From JBHJOF01 sp050330055 (GTDB taxonomy: Bacteria > Pseudomonadota > Alphaproteobacteria > Kiloniellales > JAKSDN01), in assembly GCA_050330055.1 (NCBI GenBank), contig JBHJOF010000189.1:1-22364 (forward strand): a stretch of 22,364 bases of DNA, read 5' to 3'. A model generated the notes under the pieces. It was not told where the DNA came from and did not search any database. It was given only the letters and a program-made list of their open reading frames with translations. A program made the position numbers and the translations under genes. This document shows positions 9,755 to 17,393 of the stretch, in pieces (positions within the stretch are counted from its first letter, which is position 1; each line of letters starts with the position of its first letter).

Positions 9755-10249
9755 TCAAGCTGCCTGAGAATGACCGTAGCTCAGCAGCGCGGTCACGTTC
9801 AGGACAACCAGCAGCTCGTCGTTGAGCCGATAGATGCCGTGCGAGTACTCGCGCAGACGGGCGTCCAGGGTTGGCGGATTGCGCTCGAACTCAGTTTCGG
9901 CGAGCGCAAGCACCTCGCCCACCGAGTCGACGAGCAGGCTGTAGAGGTCGCCTTCGTGCTCGACCACGATGGACATGTTGTCGCCCTGCTCGGTCCGCGG
10001 CGGCAGACCGACGCGACGCCGCACGTCGACCGCCGTCACGATGCGTCCGCGCAGGTTCAAGGAACCGGCGATCTCCGGCGGCGCCAGAGGGATGCGCGTG
10101 ATTCGATGGGTCGAAAGCACGTCCTGGACCTTCAGCACCGGCAGTCCGAACAGCTGCTCGGCAATGCTGAAGGTAATGAAGTCCTCGGTCGCGCCATAAG
10201 TCTCGGCGGCCTGGCGGGCCGCCTTTGACTCGTCCTTGTTCTTGCTCAT
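9755..10249 (-). CDS. cheW: Chemotaxis coupling protein CheW
   Basis: A 164-aa adaptor with one CheW fold (about residues 22-155) that bridges chemoreceptors and CheA in the polar array. Recognisable family stretches are FITFSIAEQLFGLPVLKVQDVL, shortened here to its start FITFSIAEQ, then IAGSLNLRGRIVTAVDVR, the most conserved CheW block, and SLLVDSVGEVL. The first 20 residues are charged and likely disordered. Its ATG overlaps the cheA stop by four bases (ATGA), so CheA and CheW are translationally coupled. Confidence 0.95.
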   Translation of the reverse strand: MSKNKDESKAARQAAETYGATEDFITFSIAEQLFGLPVLKVQDVLSTHRITRIPLAPPEIAGSLNLRGRIVTAVDVRRRVGLPPRTEQGDNMSIVVEHEGDLYSLLVDSVGEVLALAETEFERNPPTLDARLREYSHGIYRLNDELLVVLNVTALLSYGHSQAA

Positions 10250-13011
10250 GCCGCACCCCGCATCTCAGCAAGCGTTTCGGTCAATGTGTTGAGAAGGCCG
10301 TCGCGGTCGAACTTCGCGACATAGTCCCGGAAGCCGGCGTTGCGGCCGCGCGCCAGGTCCTTGGGCGAAGCATGGGACGACAGCGCGACGATCGGCGTAT
10401 TGCTCCAGCGCGAGCTGCTCCTGACCGCCTCGGCGAACTCGAAGCCGTTCATGCCCGGCATCTCGATGTCCGAGATGATGATGTCGAAGTCCTCGCCGGC
10501 CTCGCAGAGCTTCATGGCGTCGCCGGCGCTTGCCGCGGTCACCACCTGATAGCCGGCGACCGACAGCAGCGGCGACAGCAGATTGCGGAAGAAGGGGCTG
10601 TCGTCGACCAGCAGGATGCGACTCTCCTTGTCGCCGTCGCGGGCGCTGCGCTCCGATCCGAACCAGTCTCTGAAGGCCTTGGTCAGATAGTAGCCGGCAT
10701 CGATGATGTCGGTCGCCTTGCCGTCGACCACGGCGCTGCCGACGTAGCCCTCGCGGTCCGCGGTGAGCTCGATGTTGAGGTTCTCCTCGACGATGTCGAC
10801 GATCTCGTCGACGAACAGACCCATGCTGCGCTCGGCGTCGGCGAAGACCAGGACGGCCTGGCGGCCTTCCTTGCCGATCGGCTCGGCGCCTTCCATCTGG
10901 ATCAGCGGCATGAGCTGGCCGCGGTACTGCACCACGGACTGGCCGTTGGACTGCTCGACCTGGGTGAGGTCGATCTCCTCCAGGCGCGCCACCAGGGCGA
11001 GCGGCACCGCCTTGGGCGCCGCGCCCACGGCGCGGAACACCAGCATGGCGACCCGCTCGGAGGCCTGCGCCGCACGCTTCTCGGTGGTCGCGTCGGCGTT
11101 ACCCTCAGTGACGCTGATCTCGCCCGTCGAGGCGGCGATGCCGTTCGGATCGAGGATCATGACCACGCTGCCGTCGCCGAGGATCGTATTGCCGGAGAAC
11201 AGCGCGATGTTGCGCAGGATCGGCGCCACCGGCTTGACCACGATTTCCTCGGTGTCGAAGACGCGGTCGACGATGATGCCGAAGTTGTAGGTGCCGACCT
11301 GGGCCACGACGATGAAGCCGTCCTTGGCCTGGTCGCGCAGGCTCTTCTTGGTCGCCGCGTCTTCCGGATCGCCCGCCTCACCTTTCGCCTGCTGCGGCGC
11401 CAGGCGGAGCTGCTCGCGCAGGTTGACCAGCGGCAGCAGGCGGTTGCGCAGACGCAGCACCGGCGTGTCGTTGATTCGCTCGATGGTGTGCTCGGAGTTG
11501 GCCGAGGCGCGCACCAGCTCGACCACCGAAAGCTGCGGGATGGCGAAGCGCTCGCCGCCGCACTCGACGATCAGGGCCGAGACGATGGCCAGGGTCAGCG
11601 GGATCTTGATAGTGAAACGGGTGCCCTTGCCCTCGACCGAGTTCAGCTCGATGGTGCCGCCGATCTTTTCGATGTTGGTGCGCACCACGTCCATGCCGAC
11701 GCCGCGGCCCGACACCGCGGTCACCGCGGCGGCGGTCGAGAAGCCGGCCTTGAAGATGAACTGCTGGATCTGCTGGTCGTTCATGGTCTCGAGCTCGGCT
11801 TCGCTCGCCAAGCCGTTCTGCAGCACCTTCTGCTTGATCTTGTCGATCGGCAGGCCTTTGCCGTCGTCCGAGATCTGGATGATGATGTGGCCGCCCTCGT
11901 GATAGGCGTTCAGAACGATCGTACCGGTCTCGCTCTTGCCGGCGGTGGCCCGGTCCTCGGGCATCTCCAGGCCGTGGTCGGCGGAGTTGCGCACCATGTG
12001 AGTGAGCGGGTCCTTGATCAGATCGAGGACTTGGCGGTCGAGCTCCGTCTCGGCGCCCTTCATCACCAGGTCGATCTTCTTGCCCAGCTCGTGCGACAGG
12101 TCGCGGATGATGCGCGGCAGTTTGGCCCAGGCGTTGCCGATCGGCTGCATGCGGGTCTGCATGACGCCGTCCTGCAGCTCGGAGACGACGTGGTTGAGCT
12201 GCTGCAGCGGCGCCGCGAACTCGCTCTCGCGCTGGCTGCGCAGGATCTGCAGCAGCTGGTTGCGGGTCAGGACCAGCTCGGAGACCATGGTCATGAGGTT
12301 CTCGAGCACGTCGACGCTGACCCGGATCGACTGGTTGGCGACCGAGGACTCGCGGTGCGCCTCGGCCGGCGCCTCGGGCGCGGCCTCCTTTGCGGCTGCA
12401 GCAGGCTTCTTGGCCGCCGCCGGCTTGGCCTGCGCCGAAGCCGGAGCGGGCTGAGGCGCAGCCTCGGCAGCCGCCACAACCTCCTCCATCTCGAGCTTGA
12501 CCTCGGCGGCCGGCTCCTGCGGCGCTGCCGCGGTCTCCGCGGCGTCACCAGAGGCCGCCGACGCGATCTCGATCTCCTCGACCGGCGCCTCGGCATTCAC
12601 AGCCTCGGCCGCCGCCTCGGGTGCCGGGGCCGCGCCGCCGTCGGCGAGCGCGTTGAGGCGCTCGATCAGGCTGCTGTCGTCGCCTTCCGGCTCGCTTTCG
12701 GTCTGCTCGAGGATACCCAGAATCTCGCGGATGCGGTCGAGGCACTCCAGGATCAGCGACACCGCTTCGGAGCTCGCCTCGAGATCGCCGTCGCGCACCT
12801 TGCCGAGCACGTTCTCGCCGGCATGGGCAACCGATTCGAGGCGCGGCAGCCCGAGGAACCCGCAGGTGCCCTTGATGGTGTGCATGAGCCGGAAGATGTT
12901 GCCGAGCAGCTCCGGATCGTTCGGATTCTGCTCGAGCTTGACGAGCTCGACGTCAAGAACACCAAGGCTCTCGTTGGTCTCCGTCAAGAATTCACTAAGT
13001 AATTCATCCAT
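10246..13011 (-). CDS. cheA: Chemotaxis histidine kinase CheA with tandem CheW-like domains and C-terminal receiver
   Basis: A 921-aa hybrid CheA, longer than the usual 650-700 aa. The order is: HPt/P1 (1-105) with phospho-His44 in RLMHTIKGTCGFLG; a long Ala/Pro/Glu-rich linker (about 123-222) where P2 would lie; the P3 dimerisation helices (225-290); and the P4 kinase with N-box HMVRNSADHGLE (338-349), DDGKGL (382-387) and GRGVGM (435-440). Next come the P5 CheW-like domain (about 465-630), a second CheW-like segment (about 652-785), and a receiver (798-915) with DD at 803-804, Asp848 in IISDIEMPGMNG and Lys900. I chose ATG 13011 (MDELLSEFLTE) because CheA P1 starts here. The frame extends to 13056, but those 15 residues are not family-like. 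It is the first gene of the operon and would phosphorylate CheY, CheB and its own receiver. Confidence 0.96.
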   Translation of the reverse strand: MDELLSEFLTETNESLGVLDVELVKLEQNPNDPELLGNIFRLMHTIKGTCGFLGLPRLESVAHAGENVLGKVRDGDLEASSEAVSLILECLDRIREILGILEQTESEPEGDDSSLIERLNALADGGAAPAPEAAAEAVNAEAPVEEIEIASAASGDAAETAAAPQEPAAEVKLEMEEVVAAAEAAPQPAPASAQAKPAAAKKPAAAAKEAAPEAPAEAHRESSVANQSIRVSVDVLENLMTMVSELVLTRNQLLQILRSQRESEFAAPLQQLNHVVSELQDGVMQTRMQPIGNAWAKLPRIIRDLSHELGKKIDLVMKGAETELDRQVLDLIKDPLTHMVRNSADHGLEMPEDRATAGKSETGTIVLNAYHEGGHIIIQISDDGKGLPIDKIKQKVLQNGLASEAELETMNDQQIQQFIFKAGFSTAAAVTAVSGRGVGMDVVRTNIEKIGGTIELNSVEGKGTRFTIKIPLTLAIVSALIVECGGERFAIPQLSVVELVRASANSEHTIERINDTPVLRLRNRLLPLVNLREQLRLAPQQAKGEAGDPEDAATKKSLRDQAKDGFIVVAQVGTYNFGIIVDRVFDTEEIVVKPVAPILRNIALFSGNTILGDGSVVMILDPNGIAASTGEISVTEGNADATTEKRAAQASERVAMLVFRAVGAAPKAVPLALVARLEEIDLTQVEQSNGQSVVQYRGQLMPLIQMEGAEPIGKEGRQAVLVFADAERSMGLFVDEIVDIVEENLNIELTADREGYVGSAVVDGKATDIIDAGYYLTKAFRDWFGSERSARDGDKESRILLVDDSPFFRNLLSPLLSVAGYQVVTAASAGDAMKLCEAGEDFDIIISDIEMPGMNGFEFAEAVRSSSRWSNTPIVALSSHASPKDLARGRNAGFRDYVAKFDRDGLLNTLTETLAEMRGAA

Positions 13012-13342
13012 GGGGTCGGTTCCACGATTTGCGCAGGACTGCGGGCTTTGTCTCAAGTGTCACGTGATTAACCAAGCCCCGGCACGGCAACGGAAAAAGT
13101 CGCAGAAAGTCATTAAGAAGCGGTTACCCCGTGTGTCCTAGGCAATTGGCAGGGACGACGGCAAAGGCCCGACAGCAAGGGATGAAGAGGATCCGAAAAG
13201 GGGACTTGCGCCGGGCCGGCAAGTGCGATTGCATCGCAGTTTCACCTCCCAGCGGGACGGTGGCCGCGCGACCCGTCCGGGCCCGACAGGCCGCCCGCCG
13301 CCGGAGGGCAGGAAAGGGTTGAAAAGGGATGGCCGGCAGCTC
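13012..13342. other. 331-bp intergenic region between cheA and the iron permease
   Basis: No gene is supported here. The half near cheA is comparatively AT-rich and carries the CtrA-like motifs described separately. A perfect palindrome with 6-bp arms, TGCGAT-TGC-ATCGCA, lies at 13224-13238, about 105 bases before the chosen permease start. It overlaps an alternative upstream GTG (13223) that would add 40 residues unlike the permease family. The rest is GC-rich with no promoter I can call. Short open frames crossing the region have no family features. Confidence 0.5.
13069..13127 (-). promoter_or_regulatory. Candidate CtrA-binding sites upstream of cheA
   Basis: Two CtrA-like motifs lie 58-116 bases upstream of the cheA ATG. 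TTAACC at 13069-13074 is the known half-site core. TTAA-N7-TTAC at 13113-13127 matches the full CtrA consensus TTAA-N7-TTAA except for the last base. Both sit in one of the few AT-rich patches here. CtrA control of chemotaxis operons is established in several alphaproteobacteria. The motifs are short, so binding is an inference. Confidence 0.45.
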
Positions 13343-15067
13343 GTGAGCAGCCTCTCCAGCCAAGAAACGCTGACAGCCTGGCCGGCGCCGGAGCCCGGGC
13401 GGGAGGCGCGACTGCGCGGCCAGGCCCGGCCGCGGGCCGGCGTGTTAACCTGGGTGGCGCTGGCGATCGCCGCCCTCTTCACGGTCCCGGTGCTGAGCGT
13501 ACTGGCCAACCTGCTGGCGCCCGGCAGCGGCACCTGGAGCCATCTGGCCGCGACGGTCCTGCCTGGCTACATCGCCAACACCCTGTGGCTGGCCGGTGGC
13601 GTCGGTCTCGGCGTGCTGGTGATTGGCACCGGCACGGCCTGGCTGGTGACGCTCTGCCGCTTTCCCGGCCAGCGCCTGTTCGAATGGGCGCTGATCCTGC
13701 CGCTCGCCGTCCCGGCCTACGTCATGGCCTACACCTATACCGATTTTCTGCAGTTCGTCGGGCCTGTACAGAGCACACTGCGCGCGCTGACCGGCTGGGG
13801 CGCGAACGACTACTGGTTCCCTCAGATCCGCTCGCTGGGCGGCGCCATCGCCATGCTGATCTTCGTGCTCTATCCCTATGTCTATCTGCTGGCCCGGGCG
13901 GCCTTCCTGGAGCAGTCGGCCTGCGCCCTGGAGGTCAGCCGCACGCTGGGCTGCAGCGCCTGGGGCAGCTTCTACCGGGTCGCCCTGCCCTTGGCCCGGC
14001 CGGCGATCGCCGCCGGCGTGGCGCTGGCCCTGATGGAGACCCTGGCCGACTACGGCACGGTCTCGTTCTTTGGCGTGCCGACCTTCACCCCCGGCATCGT
14101 CCGCGCCTGGTTCTCGCTGGGCGACCGCGTGGCAGCCGCCCAGCTCGCCTCGCTGCTGCTCGGCTTCGTGTTCCTGGTGCTGCTGCTGGAGCGGGTGAGT
14201 CGCGGGCTCGGCCGCTATCACCACACCACGAGCCGCTATCAGGTACTGCCCGGCTACCAACTGCGCGGGCTGCGGGCCGCCCTGGCGATGGCGGCCTGCG
14301 GCCTGCCCCTGCTGCTCGGCTTCCTGCTGCCGGCCGCCATCCTGCTCAAGATGTCGCTCGCGGCCGGCGACGCCCAGTTCGGGCCGCGCTTCCTGCGCCT
14401 GGCGCTCAACTCCTTCACCCTGGCGAGCGTGGCGGCGGTCCTGGCGGTGGCGCTTGCCCTGCTGATGGCCTACAGCGTCCGCCTGTCGCCCAACCGTCTG
14501 GCGCTGGCGGCCAACCGGGTCGCGGCCATGGGCTATGCGGTGCCCGGCACGGTGATCGCGGTCGGCGTGCTGATCCCCTTCGCCCGGCTGGACAACGCGG
14601 TCGACGCCTGGGCGCGCGAGGCGCTCGGCGTTTCCACCGGCCTGCTGCTGACCGGCACCATGGCGGCCCTGGTCTTCGCCTATCTGGTGCGCTTCCTCGC
14701 CGTGTCGCTCCACACGGTCGAGGCCAGCCTGGGCAAGATCAGGCCTTCGATGGACGACGCCGCGCGCAACCTGGGCCACAGCCCGGGCGGCACCCTCGTG
14801 CGGGTCCACGCGCCGATCATGTGGGGAAGCCTCATGACCGCGGGCCTGCTGGTCTTCGTCGACGTCATGAAGGAGCTGCCGGCGACCCTGGTGATGCGGC
14901 CCTTCAACTTCGACACTCTGGCGGTGCAGGCCTACAACCTGGCCTCGGACGAGCGCCTGACCGAGGCCTCGACTTCGGCGCTCACCATCGTAGCGGTCGG
15001 CATCCTGCCGCTGATCCTGCTGTCACGCGCCATCGCCCGCGCCCGGCCCGGGCGGAGGGAGAGCTAA
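13343..15067 (+). CDS. Iron(III) ABC transporter permease (FbpB/FutB-like, two fused permease domains)
   Basis: A membrane protein of about 574 aa with roughly 12 transmembrane segments in two homologous permease halves, the layout of ferric-iron importers. Each half has the cytoplasmic EAA loop that docks the ATPase: EVSRTLGCSAWGSFYRVALP (about 197-216) and DAARNLGHSPGGTLVRVHAP (about 471-490). Other family stretches are ALMETLADYGTVSFFGVPTF and DVMKELPATLVMRPFNF. The start is uncertain. GTG 13343 is chosen because upstream residues (frame open to GTG 13223) are Arg/Pro-rich and unlike the family. No strong ribosome binding site decides it. The gene converges on futA; the matching ATPase (FbpC/FutC) is not in the window and must be elsewhere. 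Confidence 0.9.
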   Translation: MSSLSSQETLTAWPAPEPGREARLRGQARPRAGVLTWVALAIAALFTVPVLSVLANLLAPGSGTWSHLAATVLPGYIANTLWLAGGVGLGVLVIGTGTAWLVTLCRFPGQRLFEWALILPLAVPAYVMAYTYTDFLQFVGPVQSTLRALTGWGANDYWFPQIRSLGGAIAMLIFVLYPYVYLLARAAFLEQSACALEVSRTLGCSAWGSFYRVALPLARPAIAAGVALALMETLADYGTVSFFGVPTFTPGIVRAWFSLGDRVAAAQLASLLLGFVFLVLLLERVSRGLGRYHHTTSRYQVLPGYQLRGLRAALAMAACGLPLLLGFLLPAAILLKMSLAAGDAQFGPRFLRLALNSFTLASVAAVLAVALALLMAYSVRLSPNRLALAANRVAAMGYAVPGTVIAVGVLIPFARLDNAVDAWAREALGVSTGLLLTGTMAALVFAYLVRFLAVSLHTVEASLGKIRPSMDDAARNLGHSPGGTLVRVHAPIMWGSLMTAGLLVFVDVMKELPATLVMRPFNFDTLAVQAYNLASDERLTEASTSALTIVAVGILPLILLSRAIARARPGRRES

Positions 15068-15135
15068 ACCCACTTCGTCCAGCTTGGCCAAGGTGCGCCC
15101 GTCACGCCTTCATCACCTGCGCGATTGACTTTTTC

Positions 15136-15200
15136 CCACCCTCACCCTCCCACGCGCTGACGCGCGCGGGCCCCTCCCTCTCCCCTCAAGGGAGAGGGTA
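15136..15200 (+). repeat. Dispersed palindromic repeat, copy A
   Basis: A pyrimidine-rich element reading CACCCTCACCCTCCC, then GGGCCCCTCCCTCTCCCC and TCAAGGGAGAGGG. The 3' part forms the hairpin CCCTCTCCCCTCAAGGGAGAGGG (given here by its arms, CCCTCTCCC and GGGAGAGGG, with a short CTCAA-type loop). Copy B at 15221-15287 is the same element in the opposite orientation, differing mainly in the central GC-rich part. Such elements are scattered in intergenic regions of many alphaproteobacterial genomes, to my knowledge. Here the pair sits exactly between two convergent genes, where it may also terminate transcription. Confidence 0.75.
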
Positions 15201-15220
15201 AGTTATTGACCACGCGTAGT

Positions 15221-15287
15221 TTTTCCCCTCTCCCTTGAGGGGAGAGGGAGGGGCCCATCGCGCAAGCGATGGGAGGGTGAGGGTGAA
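15221..15287 (-). repeat. Dispersed palindromic repeat, copy B (inverted relative to A)
   Basis: Inverted copy of the 15136-15200 element. It has its own outer hairpin (CCCTCTCCC to GGGAGAGGG around TTGAG) and an inner hairpin CCCATCGC-GCAA-GCGATGGG at 15254-15273. Copy A has degenerated in that inner arm (CCCACGCGC and GCGCGCGGG). The two copies, separated by about 20 bases, could pair over most of their length into one long stem. T-rich runs flank the hairpin on the B side. Confidence 0.75.
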
Positions 15288-15316
15288 TAAGGGGCTCCGC
15301 GTGCCGGTGCGAGAAA

Positions 15317-15351
15317 GCAAAAGGCCCGGGCGCCAGCGGCGGCCCGGGCCT
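15317..15351 (-). terminator. Rho-independent terminator of futA
   Basis: On the minus strand a perfect 10-bp stem, AGGCCCGGGC with GCCCGGGCCT (15342-15351 and 15322-15331) around a 10-base loop, is followed directly by TTTTGCTTT. It lies 24 bases after the futA stop, in the right orientation. Confidence 0.87.
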
Positions 15352-15374
15352 CTCGCGAGGGACATTCGCGACGA

Positions 15375-16385
15375 CTACTTCCAACCGGCGCGGTCGAAGA
15401 TCTTCTGCGCCAGCGGCTGGTTCTCGCCATAGCTCGCGACGTTGATCTCGTCGGCCTTGAAGTCGCCGAGCTGCTGCACCGTGCTGTTGGCCGCAACACC
15501 TTCGACGACGGGATACTCGTTGTTGCCGTCGGCGAAGTAGCGCTGCGCGTCCTCGCTTGCGAGGAACTCGAGGAACTTCACCGCCTCTTCCTTGTTGGGC
15601 GCATGGGCCAGCACGCCGGCGCCGGAGATGTTCACGTGCGTACCGCGGTTGTCCTGGTTGGGAAAGACCCAGCCGATCTTGTCGGTGACCGCCTTCTCCT
15701 CCGGATTGGCCAGCAGGCGCGCGAAGTAGTAGCTGTTCGCCACCGCCAGCGCGCATTCGCCGGCCGCCACAGCCTTGATCTGGTCGGTGTCGCCGCCCTG
15801 CGGATCGCGCGCGAAGTTGGCGACCACGCCCTTGGCCCAGTCGGTCGCGCCCTCCTCGCCGTGCACTGCAATCAACGAGCCGAGCAGCGACAGGTTGTAG
15901 ATATTCGAGCCGGAGCGGATGCAGACCTTGCCCTTCCACTTGGGATCGGCCAGGTCCTCGTAGTCCTTGATCTCGCCGGGCTGTACCGTGTCCTTGTTGT
16001 AGTAGATCAGGCGCGCGCGCTTCGAGAAGCCGAACCAGTGCCCGTCGGGATGGCGCAGGCTGGCCGGAACAGCGGTCTCCAGCGTCTTGGACTCGATCGG
16101 CTGGAACAGCCCGGCCTCATCGGCGCGCCACAAGCGGCCGACATCGACCGTGATCAGCACGTCGGCGGGACTGTTCGCGCCCTCGGCCGTGATCCGCTGG
16201 ATCAGCTCGTCGGCCTTGCCCTCGATGCGGTTGATGGTGATGCCGGTCGCCTCGGTGAAGCCGCTGTAGAGCTGCTCGTCGGTCTGGTAGTGACGCTCGG
16301 AATAGAGATTGAGCTCTGCTGCCGCCAGCGGCGCGGCCGAGGCCAGCAGAACCATGGCGGCCAAACCGCCCCATAGCCTACGCAT
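15375..16385 (-). CDS. futA: Periplasmic iron(III)-binding protein, FutA/FbpA family
   Basis: A 336-aa precursor of a periplasmic ABC binding protein that captures ferric iron and delivers it to an inner-membrane permease. The signal peptide is MRRLWGGLAAMVLLASAAPL plus AAA, with predicted cleavage after residue 23 before ELNLYSERHY. Family marks are YSERHYQTD (28-36), IEGKADELIQRI, SGSNIYNLSLLGS and the tandem tyrosines NSYYFARLL (Tyr219-220), which with other Tyr/His residues bind iron in FutA/FbpA. The start is ATG 16385. The frame extends to 16430, but that would place 15 non-signal residues before the signal peptide. Transcription is probably iron-repressed (Fur box just upstream). The permease is encoded convergently, and the ATPase is not in the window. 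Confidence 0.94.
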   Translation of the reverse strand: MRRLWGGLAAMVLLASAAPLAAAELNLYSERHYQTDEQLYSGFTEATGITINRIEGKADELIQRITAEGANSPADVLITVDVGRLWRADEAGLFQPIESKTLETAVPASLRHPDGHWFGFSKRARLIYYNKDTVQPGEIKDYEDLADPKWKGKVCIRSGSNIYNLSLLGSLIAVHGEEGATDWAKGVVANFARDPQGGDTDQIKAVAAGECALAVANSYYFARLLANPEEKAVTDKIGWVFPNQDNRGTHVNISGAGVLAHAPNKEEAVKFLEFLASEDAQRYFADGNNEYPVVEGVAANSTVQQLGDFKADEINVASYGENQPLAQKIFDRAGWK

Positions 16386-16433
16386 GACTCTTTCGCTCCC
16401 CAGGATAAGGCAGCCCTGGCGGGCCGCCACGAT

Positions 16434-16448
16434 TGAAAATCATTCTCA
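16434..16448 (-). promoter_or_regulatory. Fur box of futA
   Basis: TGAAAATCATTCTCA is a 7-1-7 inverted repeat matching the classical Fur pattern TGANAATNATTNTCA at every defined base. It begins 49 bases upstream of the futA ATG, directly downstream of the -10 of the promoter at 16449-16478, so bound Fur would block initiation. The AT-rich GATAAT next to it (16451-16456) may extend the site. Confidence 0.8.
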
Positions 16449-16478
16449 TTGATAATGGAATGCATTCGCGCCTGTCAA
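16449..16478 (-). promoter_or_regulatory. Sigma70-type promoter of futA
   Basis: On the minus strand a perfect -35 TTGACA (16478-16473), an 18-base spacer and a -10 TATCAA (16454-16449, four of six consensus bases). It ends next to the Fur box and about 63 bases before the futA start codon. The combination of promoter and operator supports iron-repressed transcription. Confidence 0.65.
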
Positions 16479-16576
16479 TGGTGGAAGGGCCAGACCAGCG
16501 GATCCGCCTAGGTCACGATCCGGCGAGCCGGGTCACCAAGCCCGGGCCGAGGGCAGCGCGGCGCTTGGGGCGCGGC

Positions 16577-17212
16577 CTAGCCTATGCGGCTGGAAATCAG
16601 GCGCAGGTAGCCGGGACCGGCCGGCTCGACCAGCAGGCTGGCGCCGAGATTCTCGGCGATCAGGCGGGTGAAGTAGCCATGCACGTTGCGCGGCGTCAGC
16701 TCATCGATCCGGACCTGGGGCGAAAGCGCCGCCTGGCTTTCCGGCCGCAGGCCCGCGTCGGCGCCGACCGCCTTGATCTCGATCTCGGCGCCGCCGGGCA
16801 CCGACGTCACGGCAACGCCGATGGTGCCGCCGCGCGGCAGGGCCTCGAGGGCGAGAGCGATCATGTTGAGGATCAGCTTGCCGATGCCGTCCGGCAGGTC
16901 CGAGGGCATGGCGTCCGCCGGCCAGTCCAGCTTGGCCTTGCTGTGGGCCAGGAAGTTCGCCGCCAGCTCGCGCAGCGGCTTGAGGTCGCTGCCCTGCCGG
17001 TTGCCGGCCATGCCGTAGGCGAGGCGGTAGAACTGCAGTAAATGGGTTGCCTGGCCGGCCGAGTTGCTGGCCAGGGCCAGGGCATCGTCCGCCATGCCGA
17101 AGGACTCGTCGGCCATCAGCTCGAGGCCGTTGCTCACGGCCCCGATCGGCCCCACCAGGTCGTGACACAGGCGCGATGCCAGCAGCTCCGTAACCCTTAG
17201 ATCAATTTGCAT
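16577..17212 (-). CDS. chpT: Histidine phosphotransferase ChpT
   Basis: A 211-aa dimeric phosphotransferase that relays phosphate from the hybrid kinase CckA to CtrA (and CpdR). The DHp helices begin with ELLASRLCHDLVGPIGAVSN, where His17 is the phosphorylated histidine in the ChpT-typical SRLCHDLVGP motif. The C-terminal half (about 95-211) is a degenerate ATPase-like fold: GIGKLILNMIALALEALPRG resembles an N-box, but there are no usable ATP-binding glycine boxes, as expected for ChpT. ATG 17212 has GAGGGAA just upstream. It is divergent from the DUF3553 gene. Its partner CtrA is also in this window; CckA and CpdR are not. Confidence 0.93.
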   Translation of the reverse strand: MQIDLRVTELLASRLCHDLVGPIGAVSNGLELMADESFGMADDALALASNSAGQATHLLQFYRLAYGMAGNRQGSDLKPLRELAANFLAHSKAKLDWPADAMPSDLPDGIGKLILNMIALALEALPRGGTIGVAVTSVPGGAEIEIKAVGADAGLRPESQAALSPQVRIDELTPRNVHGYFTRLIAENLGASLLVEPAGPGYLRLISSRIG

Positions 17213-17393
17213 TCGGTTCCCTCAATCAATCGGCGCGTCGGCTAAAGCTCCCGTCCCGCGTGACCCCACGCCGCTCTGCCGGTCCATCCGATGGGCTTAT
17301 CCAGCGGGCCTTTCCAGTGGGGGCCATATTTCCTATACACGGTCGAGGCAAACCAGGCCGTCCAGACTAGCAGATAGACTTAAAGGTATCTTA

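Larger units (their letters stand above)
15068..15374. other. 307-bp convergent intergenic region between permease and futA
   Basis: No gene is supported. The region holds two oppositely oriented copies of a 65-bp palindromic repeat (15136-15200 and 15221-15287) and the futA terminator (15317-15351). The first 65 bases after the permease stop show nothing recognisable, so the permease transcript probably ends at the repeat hairpins. Confidence 0.7.

Noticed and set aside
10225..13002. A 925-codon open frame on the plus strand opposite cheA
   Set aside because: It is a shadow of strong GC3 codon bias in cheA. The translation is His/Arg/Asp/Leu-rich low-complexity with no domain, and cheA itself has every expected motif.
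13062..13067. CACGTG palindrome upstream of cheA
   Set aside because: A 6-base palindrome is expected by chance at this GC content, and no known regulator context supports it.
15142..15939. Minus-strand open frames running through the repeats into futA
   Set aside because: They are out of frame with futA, and the sequence is explained by the repeats and codon bias.
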